Shown here piece after piece: positions 34,450 through 42,610 of a DNA stretch of 64,000 nt (the stretch's first letter is position 1; each line of letters opens with the position of its first letter). The notes below the pieces were generated by a model. The model worked only from the letters and a program-made list of their open reading frames with translations, ran no database searches and had not been told where the DNA came from. The position numbers were made by a program, and so were the translations under genes. This stretch comes from Hymenobacter psoromatis (GTDB lineage: Bacteria; Bacteroidota; Bacteroidia; Cytophagales; Hymenobacteraceae), in assembly GCA_001596155.1 (NCBI GenBank), contig CP014771.1:1488001-1552000 (forward strand). The letters are read 5' to 3'.

Positions 34450-34540
34450 AAATTTTAGTGACGAGTGATTAATGACGAGTGACTAATCGCGGTCTGCCAG
34501 AATTGGGGGCGCAAATTAGACTCGTTACGAGGTAAGATGC

Positions 34541-34756
34541 GAAAAAGAACGTCATTGTGAGCTTGTAGAACGTTCTTCCGGGCTTGTAAAACGTCATTCC
34601 GAGCTTGCAGCACGTCATTCCGAGCTTGCCGAGGAATCTCGCGCGCGGTCGTTCGGGCCTCGTTCCACGATGCGAGCGAGATTCCTCGGCAAGCTCGGAA
34701 TGACGTTCTGCAAGCTCGGAATGACATTCTGCAAGCTCACAATGACGTTCTTTTCG
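34541..34756. repeat. Giant palindrome with tandemly repeated arms
   Basis: Left arm: four ~21-bp units of the type ACGTCATTCCGAGCTTGCAG; the fourth continues into CGAGGAATCTCGC. The right arm carries three complementary units (TCTGCAAGCTCGGAATGACG). Outer ends GAAAAAGAACGTCATTGTG and complement. The units vary by 1-5 bases. It lies in the 363-bp gap 34450-34812, with AT-rich ATTAGTCACTCGTC repeats on both sides (34456-34488 and 34773-34816, in opposite orientation). Confidence 0.9.
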
Positions 34757-34772
34757 TACCCTATTTCACATT

Positions 34773-34827
34773 GGACATTAGTCATTAGTCACTCGTCATT
34801 AGTCACTTGTCATTAAAAATTAGTCAC
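34773..34827. repeat. AT-rich tandem repeat at the 3' end of the glycosyltransferase gene
   Basis: CATTAGTCACTCGT and CATTAGTCACTTGT in tandem, then CATTAAAAATTAGTCAC. The last part encodes the C-terminal residues VTNF and the stop of the glycosyltransferase at 34813. The inverse copy is at 34456-34488. Confidence 0.8.
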
Positions 34828-35964
34828 TGCTACCACTGCCTGCCATAGCACTGCGGCACTATGAGCCCAGCTGTAGCGGGCGGCGTTGGCCAGGCCGGCG
34901 GTGCGCAGGCGGGCGCGCAGGGCCTCATCGTGCGCCAGCTGGCGCAGGCCCTCGGCGATGGCGGCCGGCTGGTGCGGGTCGCAGAGCACGGCAGCGGCCG
35001 GCCCGCCCGACACCTCGGGCAAGGACGATAGATTAGAGGTGAGCACCGGGCAGCCGCTGGCCTGGGCTTCTATTACGGGCAGGCCAAAGCCCTCGAAAAA
35101 GGGCACGTAGGCGGTGGCCAGCGCCGCCGCGTAGAGGGCCGCCAGGTCGGCCTCGCTCACGCGGCCCGTAAACTGCACGGCGGCCCGCACGGCGGGCGGC
35201 AGCTGCTGATAGGCCTCGAAGATGGGACCCGTTTGCCAGGCCTCGCGGCCCACCAGCAGCAGGCGCACTTCGGCCGCCCTACCCCCCCCCGCGGCCCGGA
35301 ACTGCCCGAAGGCTCGCAGCAGATTTGCCAGATTCTTGCGCGGCTGCAACGCCCCGACAAACAGAAAATACGGCTGCCCCTGGCTGAAGCGCGCCCGCGT
35401 GGCGGCTTGCTGGGCGGCCGTTTGGGGCGCGAAGTGCGCGGCCGGGGCGTTGGGTGCCACCCGGATACTGGCGGGGGGCAGCCCGTAGTGCCGGGCCACG
35501 TCCTGCCGCGTGGCATCAGACACGGCCACCAGCTGCGCGGCGGCGCGGGCCCAGCGTGGCAAAAACCAGGCATAGTAGCGCCGCACCAGGCCGCTCACGT
35601 CCTGCGGGCGGTGCAGGTAGGCCAGGTCGTGCAGCACCAGCACGCGCGGCACCCGCGTATTGAGCACCGTGAAGCCTTCGGGCGAGAGCAGCACGGCGGG
35701 CCGGTGCTGCCGCAGCCACCGGGCCACGGCTACTTCGTACCAGGCCACCAGCAGCAGCACGTGGCGGGCCGGCGGGGCTAGCACGTGCGGCACTACGTTG
35801 GGCGCCAGCAGGTAGCGCGGGTCATATTGCCGGTCAAAGAGGAAGTGAAACGTGCATTCGGGATGCTGCCGCACCAGGCAGCTCAGCGTTTCGAAGGTGT
35901 AGCGACCCAGCCCTTCGAGGTGGCCGCCGGGGAGCAGAAAGCGGGTCGTGACGGCGAGGTGCAA
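34813..35964 (-). CDS. Glycosyltransferase, GT4 type
   Basis: 383 residues with a TTG start. N-terminal Rossmann part (HLEGLGRYTFETL, RVLVLHDLAYLHRPQDV, AAQLVAVSDATRQDVARHYG). The C-terminal GT-B domain has YFLFVGALQPRKNLANLLRAF, VQFTGRVSEADLAALYAAA and the donor-binding motif PFFEGFGLPVIEAQASGCPVLTS. It transfers a sugar from a nucleotide donor, likely onto a lipid-linked surface glycan given its neighbours (flippase, Wzz, polymerase). The extreme C-terminus is supplied by an AT-rich repeat. Confidence 0.9.
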   Translation of the reverse strand: MHLAVTTRFLLPGGHLEGLGRYTFETLSCLVRQHPECTFHFLFDRQYDPRYLLAPNVVPHVLAPPARHVLLLVAWYEVAVARWLRQHRPAVLLSPEGFTVLNTRVPRVLVLHDLAYLHRPQDVSGLVRRYYAWFLPRWARAAAQLVAVSDATRQDVARHYGLPPASIRVAPNAPAAHFAPQTAAQQAATRARFSQGQPYFLFVGALQPRKNLANLLRAFGQFRAAGGGRAAEVRLLLVGREAWQTGPIFEAYQQLPPAVRAAVQFTGRVSEADLAALYAAALATAYVPFFEGFGLPVIEAQASGCPVLTSNLSSLPEVSGGPAAAVLCDPHQPAAIAEGLRQLAHDEALRARLRTAGLANAARYSWAHSAAVLWQAVVAVTNF

Positions 35965-36002
35965 AGTGGCCAGCAGGTAGGGCAGGAGAAAAAATGCGGC
36001 AG

Positions 36003-36935
36003 CTACGCCTTTACGAAAACAAAATTATCTGAATCGATGCCGCTTGCCTGAAGATAGGCATCGAGGTCGGGGCAGGCGATGAGCCGGCCCTCGGCACTGA
36101 TGCGGTGGGGCTGGTAGTTCAGCGCTGCCAGGAGCGCCGCAGCCTGCCGGTGCGCGGCGTTATGGCGCTTGGGCTCCAGGTATTCAAGCACCACGACCGG
36201 GGCCGCGCGGCGCAGCAGTTCTGTGGCACCGCTAACGACCTGAAACTCAGCGCCTTCTACGTCAATTTTAATAATATCCGGGGGGGGCGCGGGGGCCGCG
36301 AAGCAGCTATCGAGGGTAATGGCGGGCACTTCAATCCTGGTCGCAGGCTCGTTTTGAAACCATTTTTCCTGGGCAAACTGCTCGATACTGAGCGAGTTGT
36401 ATTCATTATAATGCACCGGAAACTCGTAGAATGCCAACTGCCCCGGCGCGTCGGACACGGCGCAGTGTCGGGCGCGCACGGCGGGTACGGCGGCCACATT
36501 GGCCGCCAGCACCGCATAGGTAGCCCGCGAGGCTTCAAAGGCCAACACCTGCCCGGCTTCCCCCACGAGACGGGCCGCCAGCAGGGAAAAATAGCCGAAG
36601 TGCGCGCCTACGTCCGCGAACACGTCGCCCGGCGCGAGGTGCTGAATCAGGAAGCGGGCCAGTCGAATTTCGGAGTCGTGCGACTTACCCCCGGTCAGAT
36701 AAATGTCGGTGCCGGCGGGTAGCACCACGGTCATGGGCGCGTCAAAAAAGGTGCGCGTTTGCCGGGCTACGCCCCGCTTGGTGCGGGAGTAGCGCAGGAG
36801 CCGAAACCCAATGGCGTAGATATATGGTCCCGGCCGCCGCAGTAGCCGCCCTAGTTTGGGCAGCGCTGCTAACTGCTCGACGCGCCGTAAAGACCGCAGT
36901 AACTCAGCATTTACCAGGGGAAAGGAGGGCAACAT
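36003..36935 (-). CDS. FkbM-family methyltransferase
   Basis: 310 residues from the ATG at 36935; the longer frame upstream overlaps the flippase gene. SAM-binding motif GDVFADVGAHFGYFSLLAARLVG, then VLAFEASRATYAVLAANVAA, ITLDSCF and the FkbM hallmark IIKIDVEGAEFQVVSGA. FkbM enzymes O-methylate sugars or polyketides; here the setting in a polysaccharide cluster suggests methylation of a glycan residue. It ends 38 bp before the glycosyltransferase start, same strand. Confidence 0.9.
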   Translation of the reverse strand: MLPSFPLVNAELLRSLRRVEQLAALPKLGRLLRRPGPYIYAIGFRLLRYSRTKRGVARQTRTFFDAPMTVVLPAGTDIYLTGGKSHDSEIRLARFLIQHLAPGDVFADVGAHFGYFSLLAARLVGEAGQVLAFEASRATYAVLAANVAAVPAVRARHCAVSDAPGQLAFYEFPVHYNEYNSLSIEQFAQEKWFQNEPATRIEVPAITLDSCFAAPAPPPDIIKIDVEGAEFQVVSGATELLRRAAPVVVLEYLEPKRHNAAHRQAAALLAALNYQPHRISAEGRLIACPDLDAYLQASGIDSDNFVFVKA

Positions 36936-36958
36936 AGGAGTAGAAAAAAACAGCCAAC

Positions 36959-38404
36959 TCAGGCTTTGGCTGGTCGGATAAAGGCCCGAATCTCGGCCAG
37001 CGGCACCAGCCCCAGCGCCAGACTGATGCCCGCGAAGGCTGCCGTGGCCAGGGCGCTTTCCAGCAACCAAGGTAGCGCCAGCAGGTGCTGCAAGCCGTAC
37101 CAAACGGCGCAGAGCAGCCCGAAGGCCAGGCTTAGCCGGCCCAGCCAGCCCCACGGCACGGCCACCTGCGCCCGGTGATGCACCAGCCACAGGTAGCCGG
37201 CCGCCACCAGGGCCGCACACAGCAGCGTGTTCCAGGCGGCCGCCAAGGCCCCGTAATGCGGCAGCAGCAGCAGGTTCAGCCCCACGTTGAGCGCCAGGCT
37301 ACCGGCCACGAACCGGCTGACAATGCCCACGTAGTGCGTGCTATTGAGCAAGGCGCTGTAAATAGCAAAAAAAGCTTGTATCAACACGTTAAGAAATAAA
37401 ATCTTGAGGCAACTCGTCATCACCGCCAACTGGGCGGGAGTGCTGTGCGTGAATTGCCAGAACAGCAACTCGCCCCGAAACAGTACGAACGCGCAAGCCA
37501 GCAGCAGCGGCAAGGTTACGACCCGCTGCCCGAACCAGAGCAGCGCCTGCTGCTCGGAGGGGCTGTGCAGGGCCGCCGCGAAGCGGGCAAAAAACAGTGG
37601 CATCAGCGTCCAGACATACATCATCACGGCATCAACCCAGCGGTAGGCACCGGCGTAGTAGCTGGCCTCGACCGGTGAAGCCAGTCGCTCCAGCATCACC
37701 ATATCGACCCGCTCGTTGGCCCCGTAGAGCAGCGTAATGAGTGCGAAGGGCAGGGCTTCGCGCACTACTTGGCGCGCCTGGCCCCAGTGCCAGCGGTAGC
37801 GCACCCGCCCAAACAGATACGTCATCAGCCCGTAGAGGAGGGCGGCCGTGAAGGCCGCCGCCACCAGGCGGACCCCCACGTAGGCCCAAAGCGAGAGCCC
37901 CGTCGGCAGCAAGACCAGCACCAGGGCCAGCAACAGCACTTTTTCAACTACCGAGAGCAAGGCGTCAGTATTGAATTGCTGGTGCGCCTGGAAGGTGCCC
38001 CGCAAAAACTGCCCGTATTGCGTCAGCAGCAGGCCAGCGCCGATGGCGGCCAGTAGCCCCAGCTGCGCCCCCCCATAGCCCAGCAGGCGGCCCAGCGCCA
38101 GCAGCACCAGCAGGGCTACCCCGTTGAGCAGCCCGCGCAGGGGCAGGATGGTCGGAAAGTGCGTGGCCAAATACGTCGGCTCGGCGGCCAGGCGCTTCAC
38201 GCTGTAGTGCGTCAGGCCCATATCGGAGAGCGTGACGAGGATGAGCGCCAGCGAAGAAAGGGCCGTGAACGTGCCGAAGGCGACGTGGCCGATGCGGTCC
38301 TGCACCAGGCTTTCCACCACCACCCAGCCGGGCTTCACCAACAGGCTCAGGGCCACGGCCAGACTGATATTTCCAAAAAAGCGTTTGATGCGGCAGGCGG
38401 GCAG
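36959..38404 (-). CDS. Polysaccharide flippase, Wzx/MATE-like
   Basis: About 480 residues with 12-14 membrane helices. It begins in family style with RIKRFFGNISLAVALSLLVK and includes LVTLSDMGLTHYSVKRLA, GANERVDMVMLERLASPVEAS and a C-terminal half of long hydrophobic helices. It would flip lipid-linked oligosaccharide units across the inner membrane. The start is unsettled: there is no ATG in frame; TTG at 38491 and GTG at 38503 lie upstream of the candidate -7 box at 38434-38441, so I place it at the CTG at 38404. Next in line on the minus strand are the FkbM and glycosyltransferase genes. Confidence 0.85.
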   Translation of the reverse strand: MPACRIKRFFGNISLAVALSLLVKPGWVVVESLVQDRIGHVAFGTFTALSSLALILVTLSDMGLTHYSVKRLAAEPTYLATHFPTILPLRGLLNGVALLVLLALGRLLGYGGAQLGLLAAIGAGLLLTQYGQFLRGTFQAHQQFNTDALLSVVEKVLLLALVLVLLPTGLSLWAYVGVRLVAAAFTAALLYGLMTYLFGRVRYRWHWGQARQVVREALPFALITLLYGANERVDMVMLERLASPVEASYYAGAYRWVDAVMMYVWTLMPLFFARFAAALHSPSEQQALLWFGQRVVTLPLLLACAFVLFRGELLFWQFTHSTPAQLAVMTSCLKILFLNVLIQAFFAIYSALLNSTHYVGIVSRFVAGSLALNVGLNLLLLPHYGALAAAWNTLLCAALVAAGYLWLVHHRAQVAVPWGWLGRLSLAFGLLCAVWYGLQHLLALPWLLESALATAAFAGISLALGLVPLAEIRAFIRPAKA

Positions 38405-38433
38405 CGGCCCGTGAGGTAGGCAAAATGAAAACG

Positions 38434-38441
38434 CAAAGGTA
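38434..38441 (-). promoter_or_regulatory. Candidate -7 box for the flippase operon
   Basis: TACCTTTG on the minus strand fits TAnnTTTG, 30 bp before the proposed CTG start. It lies between two divergent transcription units. Confidence 0.4.
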
Positions 38442-38467
38442 AAGCAGGGCCAGGGCGGGCAGCGGTT

Positions 38468-38475
38468 TATCTTTG
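38468..38475 (+). promoter_or_regulatory. Candidate -7 box for the Wzz-like gene
   Basis: TATCTTTG fits TAnnTTTG, 50 bp before the ATG at 38526. The two facing boxes (38434 and 38468) would start transcription away from each other from a ~40-bp region. Confidence 0.45.
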
Positions 38476-38525
38476 CCCGTTGCCGCGCCAAGCTTCGGCC
38501 CACGGTGGGCCTCTTTTCCGCTTCT

Positions 38526-39599
38526 ATGTCGCCCGATTTGCTACCCCCCTTCTCCGCTGCTGGCCTGCGGGCCATTTTTCACCGTTGGAAATATCTGCTG
38601 GCCCTGGCCGTGGGCCTGGCCGCCGTGGTGAGTGCTATAGTAGCCTGGACATTGCCCAATATTTATAGCTCCACGGCCATTTTCCTACCCACCTCGCCCC
38701 AGAGCACCGACCCCGACCGCCTGGTGGAGGGCTCGAAGCTGGAAGTGGGTGCCCGCTCCGAAGACCTAGACCGCGTGCTCACCATTGGCCAGTCGCTACC
38801 CCTGGCCGAGCTGATGATTAAGCGCTTCAACTTCTACCAGCACTACAACGCCGGCCAGCCGGGCTCCGATGTGGTGGAAAACGCAGTGCTGGGCGAGTTT
38901 AACAGCAACCTGAGCATTGTGCACAACGAGCGCGACGCCATCGAGCTTACGTTTCAGGACTACGATAAGAAGCTGGCGGCGGCCGTGGCCAATGCGATGG
39001 TGGCGGCCATCGACTCGGTGAACCAGCAGCTTACCCTTGGAAACCGCCGCAACGTGCTGGAGCTGTACCGGCAGCGCTCGGCGCAGCTGGGCCGCAGCTT
39101 CACCCGCACCCGGCAGCAGCTCGTGGCCGCGCGCCGCCGCTACGGCGTGTTTGGCCTGGAGCAGCAGGAGCGCTACCTCACCAAGACCGTTATCGAAACT
39201 GAAAAGGAGCTGCGCGTGGCCGAAGGCGGCGGCCCTGGCAGCGCAGCTGGCCTGCGCCGGGCCCTGAGCGGCCTCACCCACACCCGCGCCGAGGGCGGCA
39301 ACGTCATCAACCTCGAAGGCTGGAACCAGGGCCTCGACTCGGTGAAGCTGCTCACCGCCCACCTGGCCGACCTGCAGGGCCGCTTCGTGGGCTCGCAGGC
39401 CGCTTATGAGCAGGCCGAAACCTCGCTCACCAGCCGCGTTTCGTCGCTCTATCAAATTCAGAAAGCCTACCCCGCCACCCGCAAGAGCAAGCCCTTCCGC
39501 GCGGTTATCGTGCTGGGCTCCATGCTGCTGACGCTCGCGCTGTGTAGCTTTTGCATTCTGCTGCTGGAATTATACCGCCGACCAGTGAGCAGGGGGTAG
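38526..39599 (+). CDS. Chain-length determinant (Wzz-like) protein
   Basis: 357 residues from the ATG at 38526. Two membrane helices flank a periplasmic coiled-coil domain: WKYLLALAVGLAAVVSAIVAW near residue 30 and AVIVLGSMLLTLALCSFCILLLE near the C-terminus. The region after the first helix (SSTAIFLPTSPQSTDPDRL) and the final PATRKSKPFRA before the second helix are typical. There is no tyrosine-kinase domain. It would regulate glycan chain length with the polymerase encoded 127 bp downstream. The frame ends next to a palindrome. Confidence 0.88.
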   Translation: MSPDLLPPFSAAGLRAIFHRWKYLLALAVGLAAVVSAIVAWTLPNIYSSTAIFLPTSPQSTDPDRLVEGSKLEVGARSEDLDRVLTIGQSLPLAELMIKRFNFYQHYNAGQPGSDVVENAVLGEFNSNLSIVHNERDAIELTFQDYDKKLAAAVANAMVAAIDSVNQQLTLGNRRNVLELYRQRSAQLGRSFTRTRQQLVAARRRYGVFGLEQQERYLTKTVIETEKELRVAEGGGPGSAAGLRRALSGLTHTRAEGGNVINLEGWNQGLDSVKLLTAHLADLQGRFVGSQAAYEQAETSLTSRVSSLYQIQKAYPATRKSKPFRAVIVLGSMLLTLALCSFCILLLELYRRPVSRG

Positions 39600-39701
39600 T
39601 GTTGTCCTTGCGAGCCTGCGAAGCAATCTTTCCTTCACGCCTTGAGGACGTTCGCGACTGATTAGGAAAGATTGCTTCGCAGGCTCGCCATGACAATACT
39701 A
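39597..39701. repeat. Palindromic repeat between wzz-like and polymerase genes
   Basis: Arms TAGTGTTGTCCTTGCGAGCC and the near-complement ending GGCTCGCCATGACAATACTA, inner AAGCAATCTTTCC/GGAAAGATTGCTT. A variant of the CATTGCGAGC family. It overlaps the last codons of the Wzz-like gene. Confidence 0.88.
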
Positions 39702-39726
39702 CCCCATCCCAATTACTCAATTACCC

Positions 39727-41196
39727 ATGCGTCAACTTCTGCTTCGCCTACGCCCCGTGGATGCCAGCCAATGGCTGTTTGTGGGGTTTGTGGGCTTGCT
39801 GCTGGCGGGCGGGGCGCTGGCGGGGCTACGGCAGCAGCCGATGCTGCTGCTGCCCGCGCTGGGCGTGTTGGGAGTAGGGATGCTGCTGCTGCGCTGGCAG
39901 TGGCTGTATTATTTTTTATTTCTGACGCTGCCCTTTTCGCACGAAATCAAGCTGCCCGGCGGCCTGAGCATGGATGTGCCCTCCGAGCCGCTCATGCTGC
40001 TGCTGCTGGGCTGCGTGCCGCTGGCGCTGCTGCTGGGGCCGGGCAGCTGGAGGCAGCTCACGCGCCGCGAGTGGCGGCACCCGCTGCTGGTGCTGCCGGT
40101 GCTCATGCTGGTGTGGGCAGCGCTGGATATCTGCTTTTCCGTCAATCAGACCCGGTCCTTTAAGTACGTGCTGGCCAAGTGCTGGTACTTGGTGCCGTTT
40201 CTGCTGGGCAGCCTGCTGCTGGTGCGCCGGCCCGCTGACTTCTGGCGGCTGGCGGCTTGCTACGTGGTGGCGGCGGCGGTGTCGCTGGCTTGGGTGCTGC
40301 CGCGCCACGCCAGCACCGGCTTCAGCTTTGCGCGCACCAACTGGGCCATTCAGCCTTTCTACCGCAACCACGTTACGTATGCCACCGTGCTGGCCTTGCT
40401 GCTGCCGCTGGCCTGGGGGCTGGCGCGGCAGGCCCCTACCCCCCTGCGGCGGCGCATGTGGTGGGTGGCAAGCGGCCTGCTGCTAGTTGGATTGATTGTG
40501 TCGTACACCCGCGCCTCGTGGCTGTCGCTGCCGGTGGCGGGCATTTTTTATTGGGTGGTGCGGCTGCGCCTCATGCGGGTAATGCTGCTGGGAATGGCGC
40601 TAGCGGCGGCGGGCGGCATGGCGTACTTCGTGCACGGCGACAACTTCATGCGCTTCGCCCCCGACTACGAGAAGACCATCTGGCACGGCAACAACCTCCA
40701 GGCCCACCTCGAATCAACCTATACCCTGGAAGACGTGTCGGGCATGGAGCGGGTATACCGCTGGGTGGCGGCCGCCCGCATGATTGCCGATAAGCCCCTG
40801 GTAGGCAGCGGCCCGGCCACGTTCTACCCCGAGTATAAGCGCTACACGGTGTCGAGCTTCCGCACCTACGTCAGTCAGAACTTCGAGCAGTCCACGGCCC
40901 ACAACTACTTCCTGCTCACGCTGGCCGAGCAGGGTATTCCGGGCTTCCTGCTCTTTTGCGCGCTGGTGGCCACGGCCCTGCTCACGGCCGAGCGCCTCTA
41001 CCACGCCAGCGCCGGGCGGCCCGAGGTGCGCCGGGTGGTGCTGGCCGTGAGCTTATCGCTGGTAATTATCCTCTTTCACTTGTCTCTCAATGAGTTGATA
41101 GAAGTTGATAAAATCGGCTCGGTCTTTTTTGTGGCGCTGGCGATGCTCATTCGCAGTGAAACGTGGTTAGAGGTTAATGATGAGATAGTAGGGTAA
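39727..41196 (+). CDS. O-antigen ligase / polymerase family membrane protein
   Basis: 489 residues with 11-12 membrane helices. The large periplasmic loop before the last helices has the family signature SGMERVYRWVAAARMIADKPLVGSGPATFYPEY and AHNYFLLTLAEQGIPGFLLF, seen in WaaL/Wzy-type proteins. An RTNW...NHVTYATVLALLLPLAWG segment lies earlier. It would polymerise or ligate the glycan made by the neighbouring enzymes. Same strand as the Wzz-like gene. Confidence 0.9.
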   Translation: MRQLLLRLRPVDASQWLFVGFVGLLLAGGALAGLRQQPMLLLPALGVLGVGMLLLRWQWLYYFLFLTLPFSHEIKLPGGLSMDVPSEPLMLLLLGCVPLALLLGPGSWRQLTRREWRHPLLVLPVLMLVWAALDICFSVNQTRSFKYVLAKCWYLVPFLLGSLLLVRRPADFWRLAACYVVAAAVSLAWVLPRHASTGFSFARTNWAIQPFYRNHVTYATVLALLLPLAWGLARQAPTPLRRRMWWVASGLLLVGLIVSYTRASWLSLPVAGIFYWVVRLRLMRVMLLGMALAAAGGMAYFVHGDNFMRFAPDYEKTIWHGNNLQAHLESTYTLEDVSGMERVYRWVAAARMIADKPLVGSGPATFYPEYKRYTVSSFRTYVSQNFEQSTAHNYFLLTLAEQGIPGFLLFCALVATALLTAERLYHASAGRPEVRRVVLAVSLSLVIILFHLSLNELIEVDKIGSVFFVALAMLIRSETWLEVNDEIVG

Positions 41197-41238
41197 TCGT
41201 TTGTCATTGCGAGCGCAGCGCGGCAATGACAAACGATT
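41196..41238. repeat. Minimal palindrome of the GTCATTGCGAGC family
   Basis: TCGTTTGTCATTGCGAGCGC followed after a few bases by GCGGCAATGACAAACGA: only about 43 bp. It is directly followed by CCCCCTACCCCCC between convergent genes. Short enough to be a reduced or young unit. Confidence 0.8.
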
Positions 41239-41255
41239 ATTCACCCCCTACCCCC

Positions 41256-42506
41256 CTACTTCACCCGCAAGCTCAGCATCGTCACGTCGTCGGCGAAGCG
41301 GTCGTCGTCGGCGTTGAACTCGTGAATGCAGCGCAGCAGCTCCTGGTGCAGGCCGGGCAGGGGCAGGTAGCGGTTGCGGGTGAGGGCGCGCAACACGCCG
41401 GCTTCGCCAAACTCTTCCTGCTGATTATTAAACACTTCCGTGAGGCCGTCGGTGTAGGCGAAGAGCAGCGAGCGCGGCGGCATGGTCGTCAGGCCCACCT
41501 TGAGCATGGGCAGCTCGTCCATGATGCCCAGCATCACGGTGCCGTCGTGCAGCAGCTGGGGCGGGCCAACATCGGGCAGCAGCAGCGGGTCGTTGTGGCC
41601 GGCGTTCACGTATTCCAGCACCCGCGTGCGGCGGTCGTAGATGGCCAGGAAAGCCGTGATGAACTTCTCGCCGCCCGAATTGCGAAACAGCAGGTAATTT
41701 AGCTCGCGCACCGTGGTGGCCAGGTTGGTGCCCTGGCGCAGCAGCGTGCGCAGCCCCGCCTGGAAGTTGGACATCAGCAGCGAGGCGGGCACGCCCTTGC
41801 CGCTCACGTCGGCCACGCACACAAGCAGGCGGTGGGCGTCAATCTCCACCACGTCGTAGTAGTCGCCGCCCACCTCCGTGTGCGGCTGGTAGGTGGCGTG
41901 CAGGGCATAGTGGGCATTGTTGGGCAGGTGCTGCGGAAACAGCAGCTGCTGCACCTGCTGGGCAATCTCGATTTCGCGGCGCGTAGCAGCTTCGGCCACC
42001 AGCAGCGCTTCGCGCTGGCGGGCCAGGCGCAGGTTGGCCACGGCCCCGAGCAGAATGTTGCTCAGCGTTTCCAGAAACGACAGAGCCTCGCTGCTGGCGT
42101 AGTCGCCCTGCACGGTGCCCACGAACACCAGCGCCTGCACGCTATCGCGGCGGCGCACCGGCACCAGCAGCTCAAACTGCTGCCAGGCCGGCCCCAGGCC
42201 GAGGCTCTGCACGGGGCAAGGCGCATTGGGGCACCAGTGCGCCACCTCGGCGGGCATCAGATGCGCATCGGGGGGTAGGGCGGTGCCGAAGTTTATTTTC
42301 AGCTTGAAAGCGCCTTCCTCCAGCACGTAGAGCGCCAGCCGGCGCACCCCCAGCTGCCCAATCAGCGTGAACTGGTAAATCTTGTATAAATCAGCCTCCA
42401 GCGAGTCGTGGGTGATGGCTTGCGTAATTTCCAGCAGCGCCCCCAGCTCCCGCTCCTTTAGGAAAAGGCGTTTTTCGAGGCCCGCGACTTCAGCGGTTTG
42501 GGGCAT
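41256..42506 (-). CDS. GAF-domain SpoIIE/PP2C-type serine phosphatase
   Basis: 416 residues from the ATG at 42506. An N-terminal helical segment (EKRLFLKERELGALLEITQAI) leads to a GAF-like sensory domain (~40-180), a connecting coiled coil (TRREIEIAQQVQQLLFPQHL), then a PP2C-like catalytic domain. That domain has EVGGDYYDVVEI, VCVADVSGKGVPASLLMSNF, VNAGHNDPLLL and LFAYTDGLTEVFNNQQEEFG, and ends FADDVTMLSLRVK with the metal-binding Asp residues. Such RsbU-like phosphatases act on anti-sigma antagonists in general-stress control; no partner genes are adjacent. Confidence 0.92.
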   Translation of the reverse strand: MPQTAEVAGLEKRLFLKERELGALLEITQAITHDSLEADLYKIYQFTLIGQLGVRRLALYVLEEGAFKLKINFGTALPPDAHLMPAEVAHWCPNAPCPVQSLGLGPAWQQFELLVPVRRRDSVQALVFVGTVQGDYASSEALSFLETLSNILLGAVANLRLARQREALLVAEAATRREIEIAQQVQQLLFPQHLPNNAHYALHATYQPHTEVGGDYYDVVEIDAHRLLVCVADVSGKGVPASLLMSNFQAGLRTLLRQGTNLATTVRELNYLLFRNSGGEKFITAFLAIYDRRTRVLEYVNAGHNDPLLLPDVGPPQLLHDGTVMLGIMDELPMLKVGLTTMPPRSLLFAYTDGLTEVFNNQQEEFGEAGVLRALTRNRYLPLPGLHQELLRCIHEFNADDDRFADDVTMLSLRVK

Positions 42507-42610
42507 AAAAGCAGCGCGAAAGAGTAGTGATTCGGTAATAGGAAGGGCGGCTGAAAAGGCAGCGACAACCACAATAATACGCCCGGCCGACCAACTTTCG
42601 TACCACTGTT

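Noticed and set aside
36936..37220. Upstream extension of the FkbM methyltransferase frame
   Set aside because: It overlaps the flippase coding sequence in another frame and has no FkbM-family sequence; the ATG at 36935 suits the family start.
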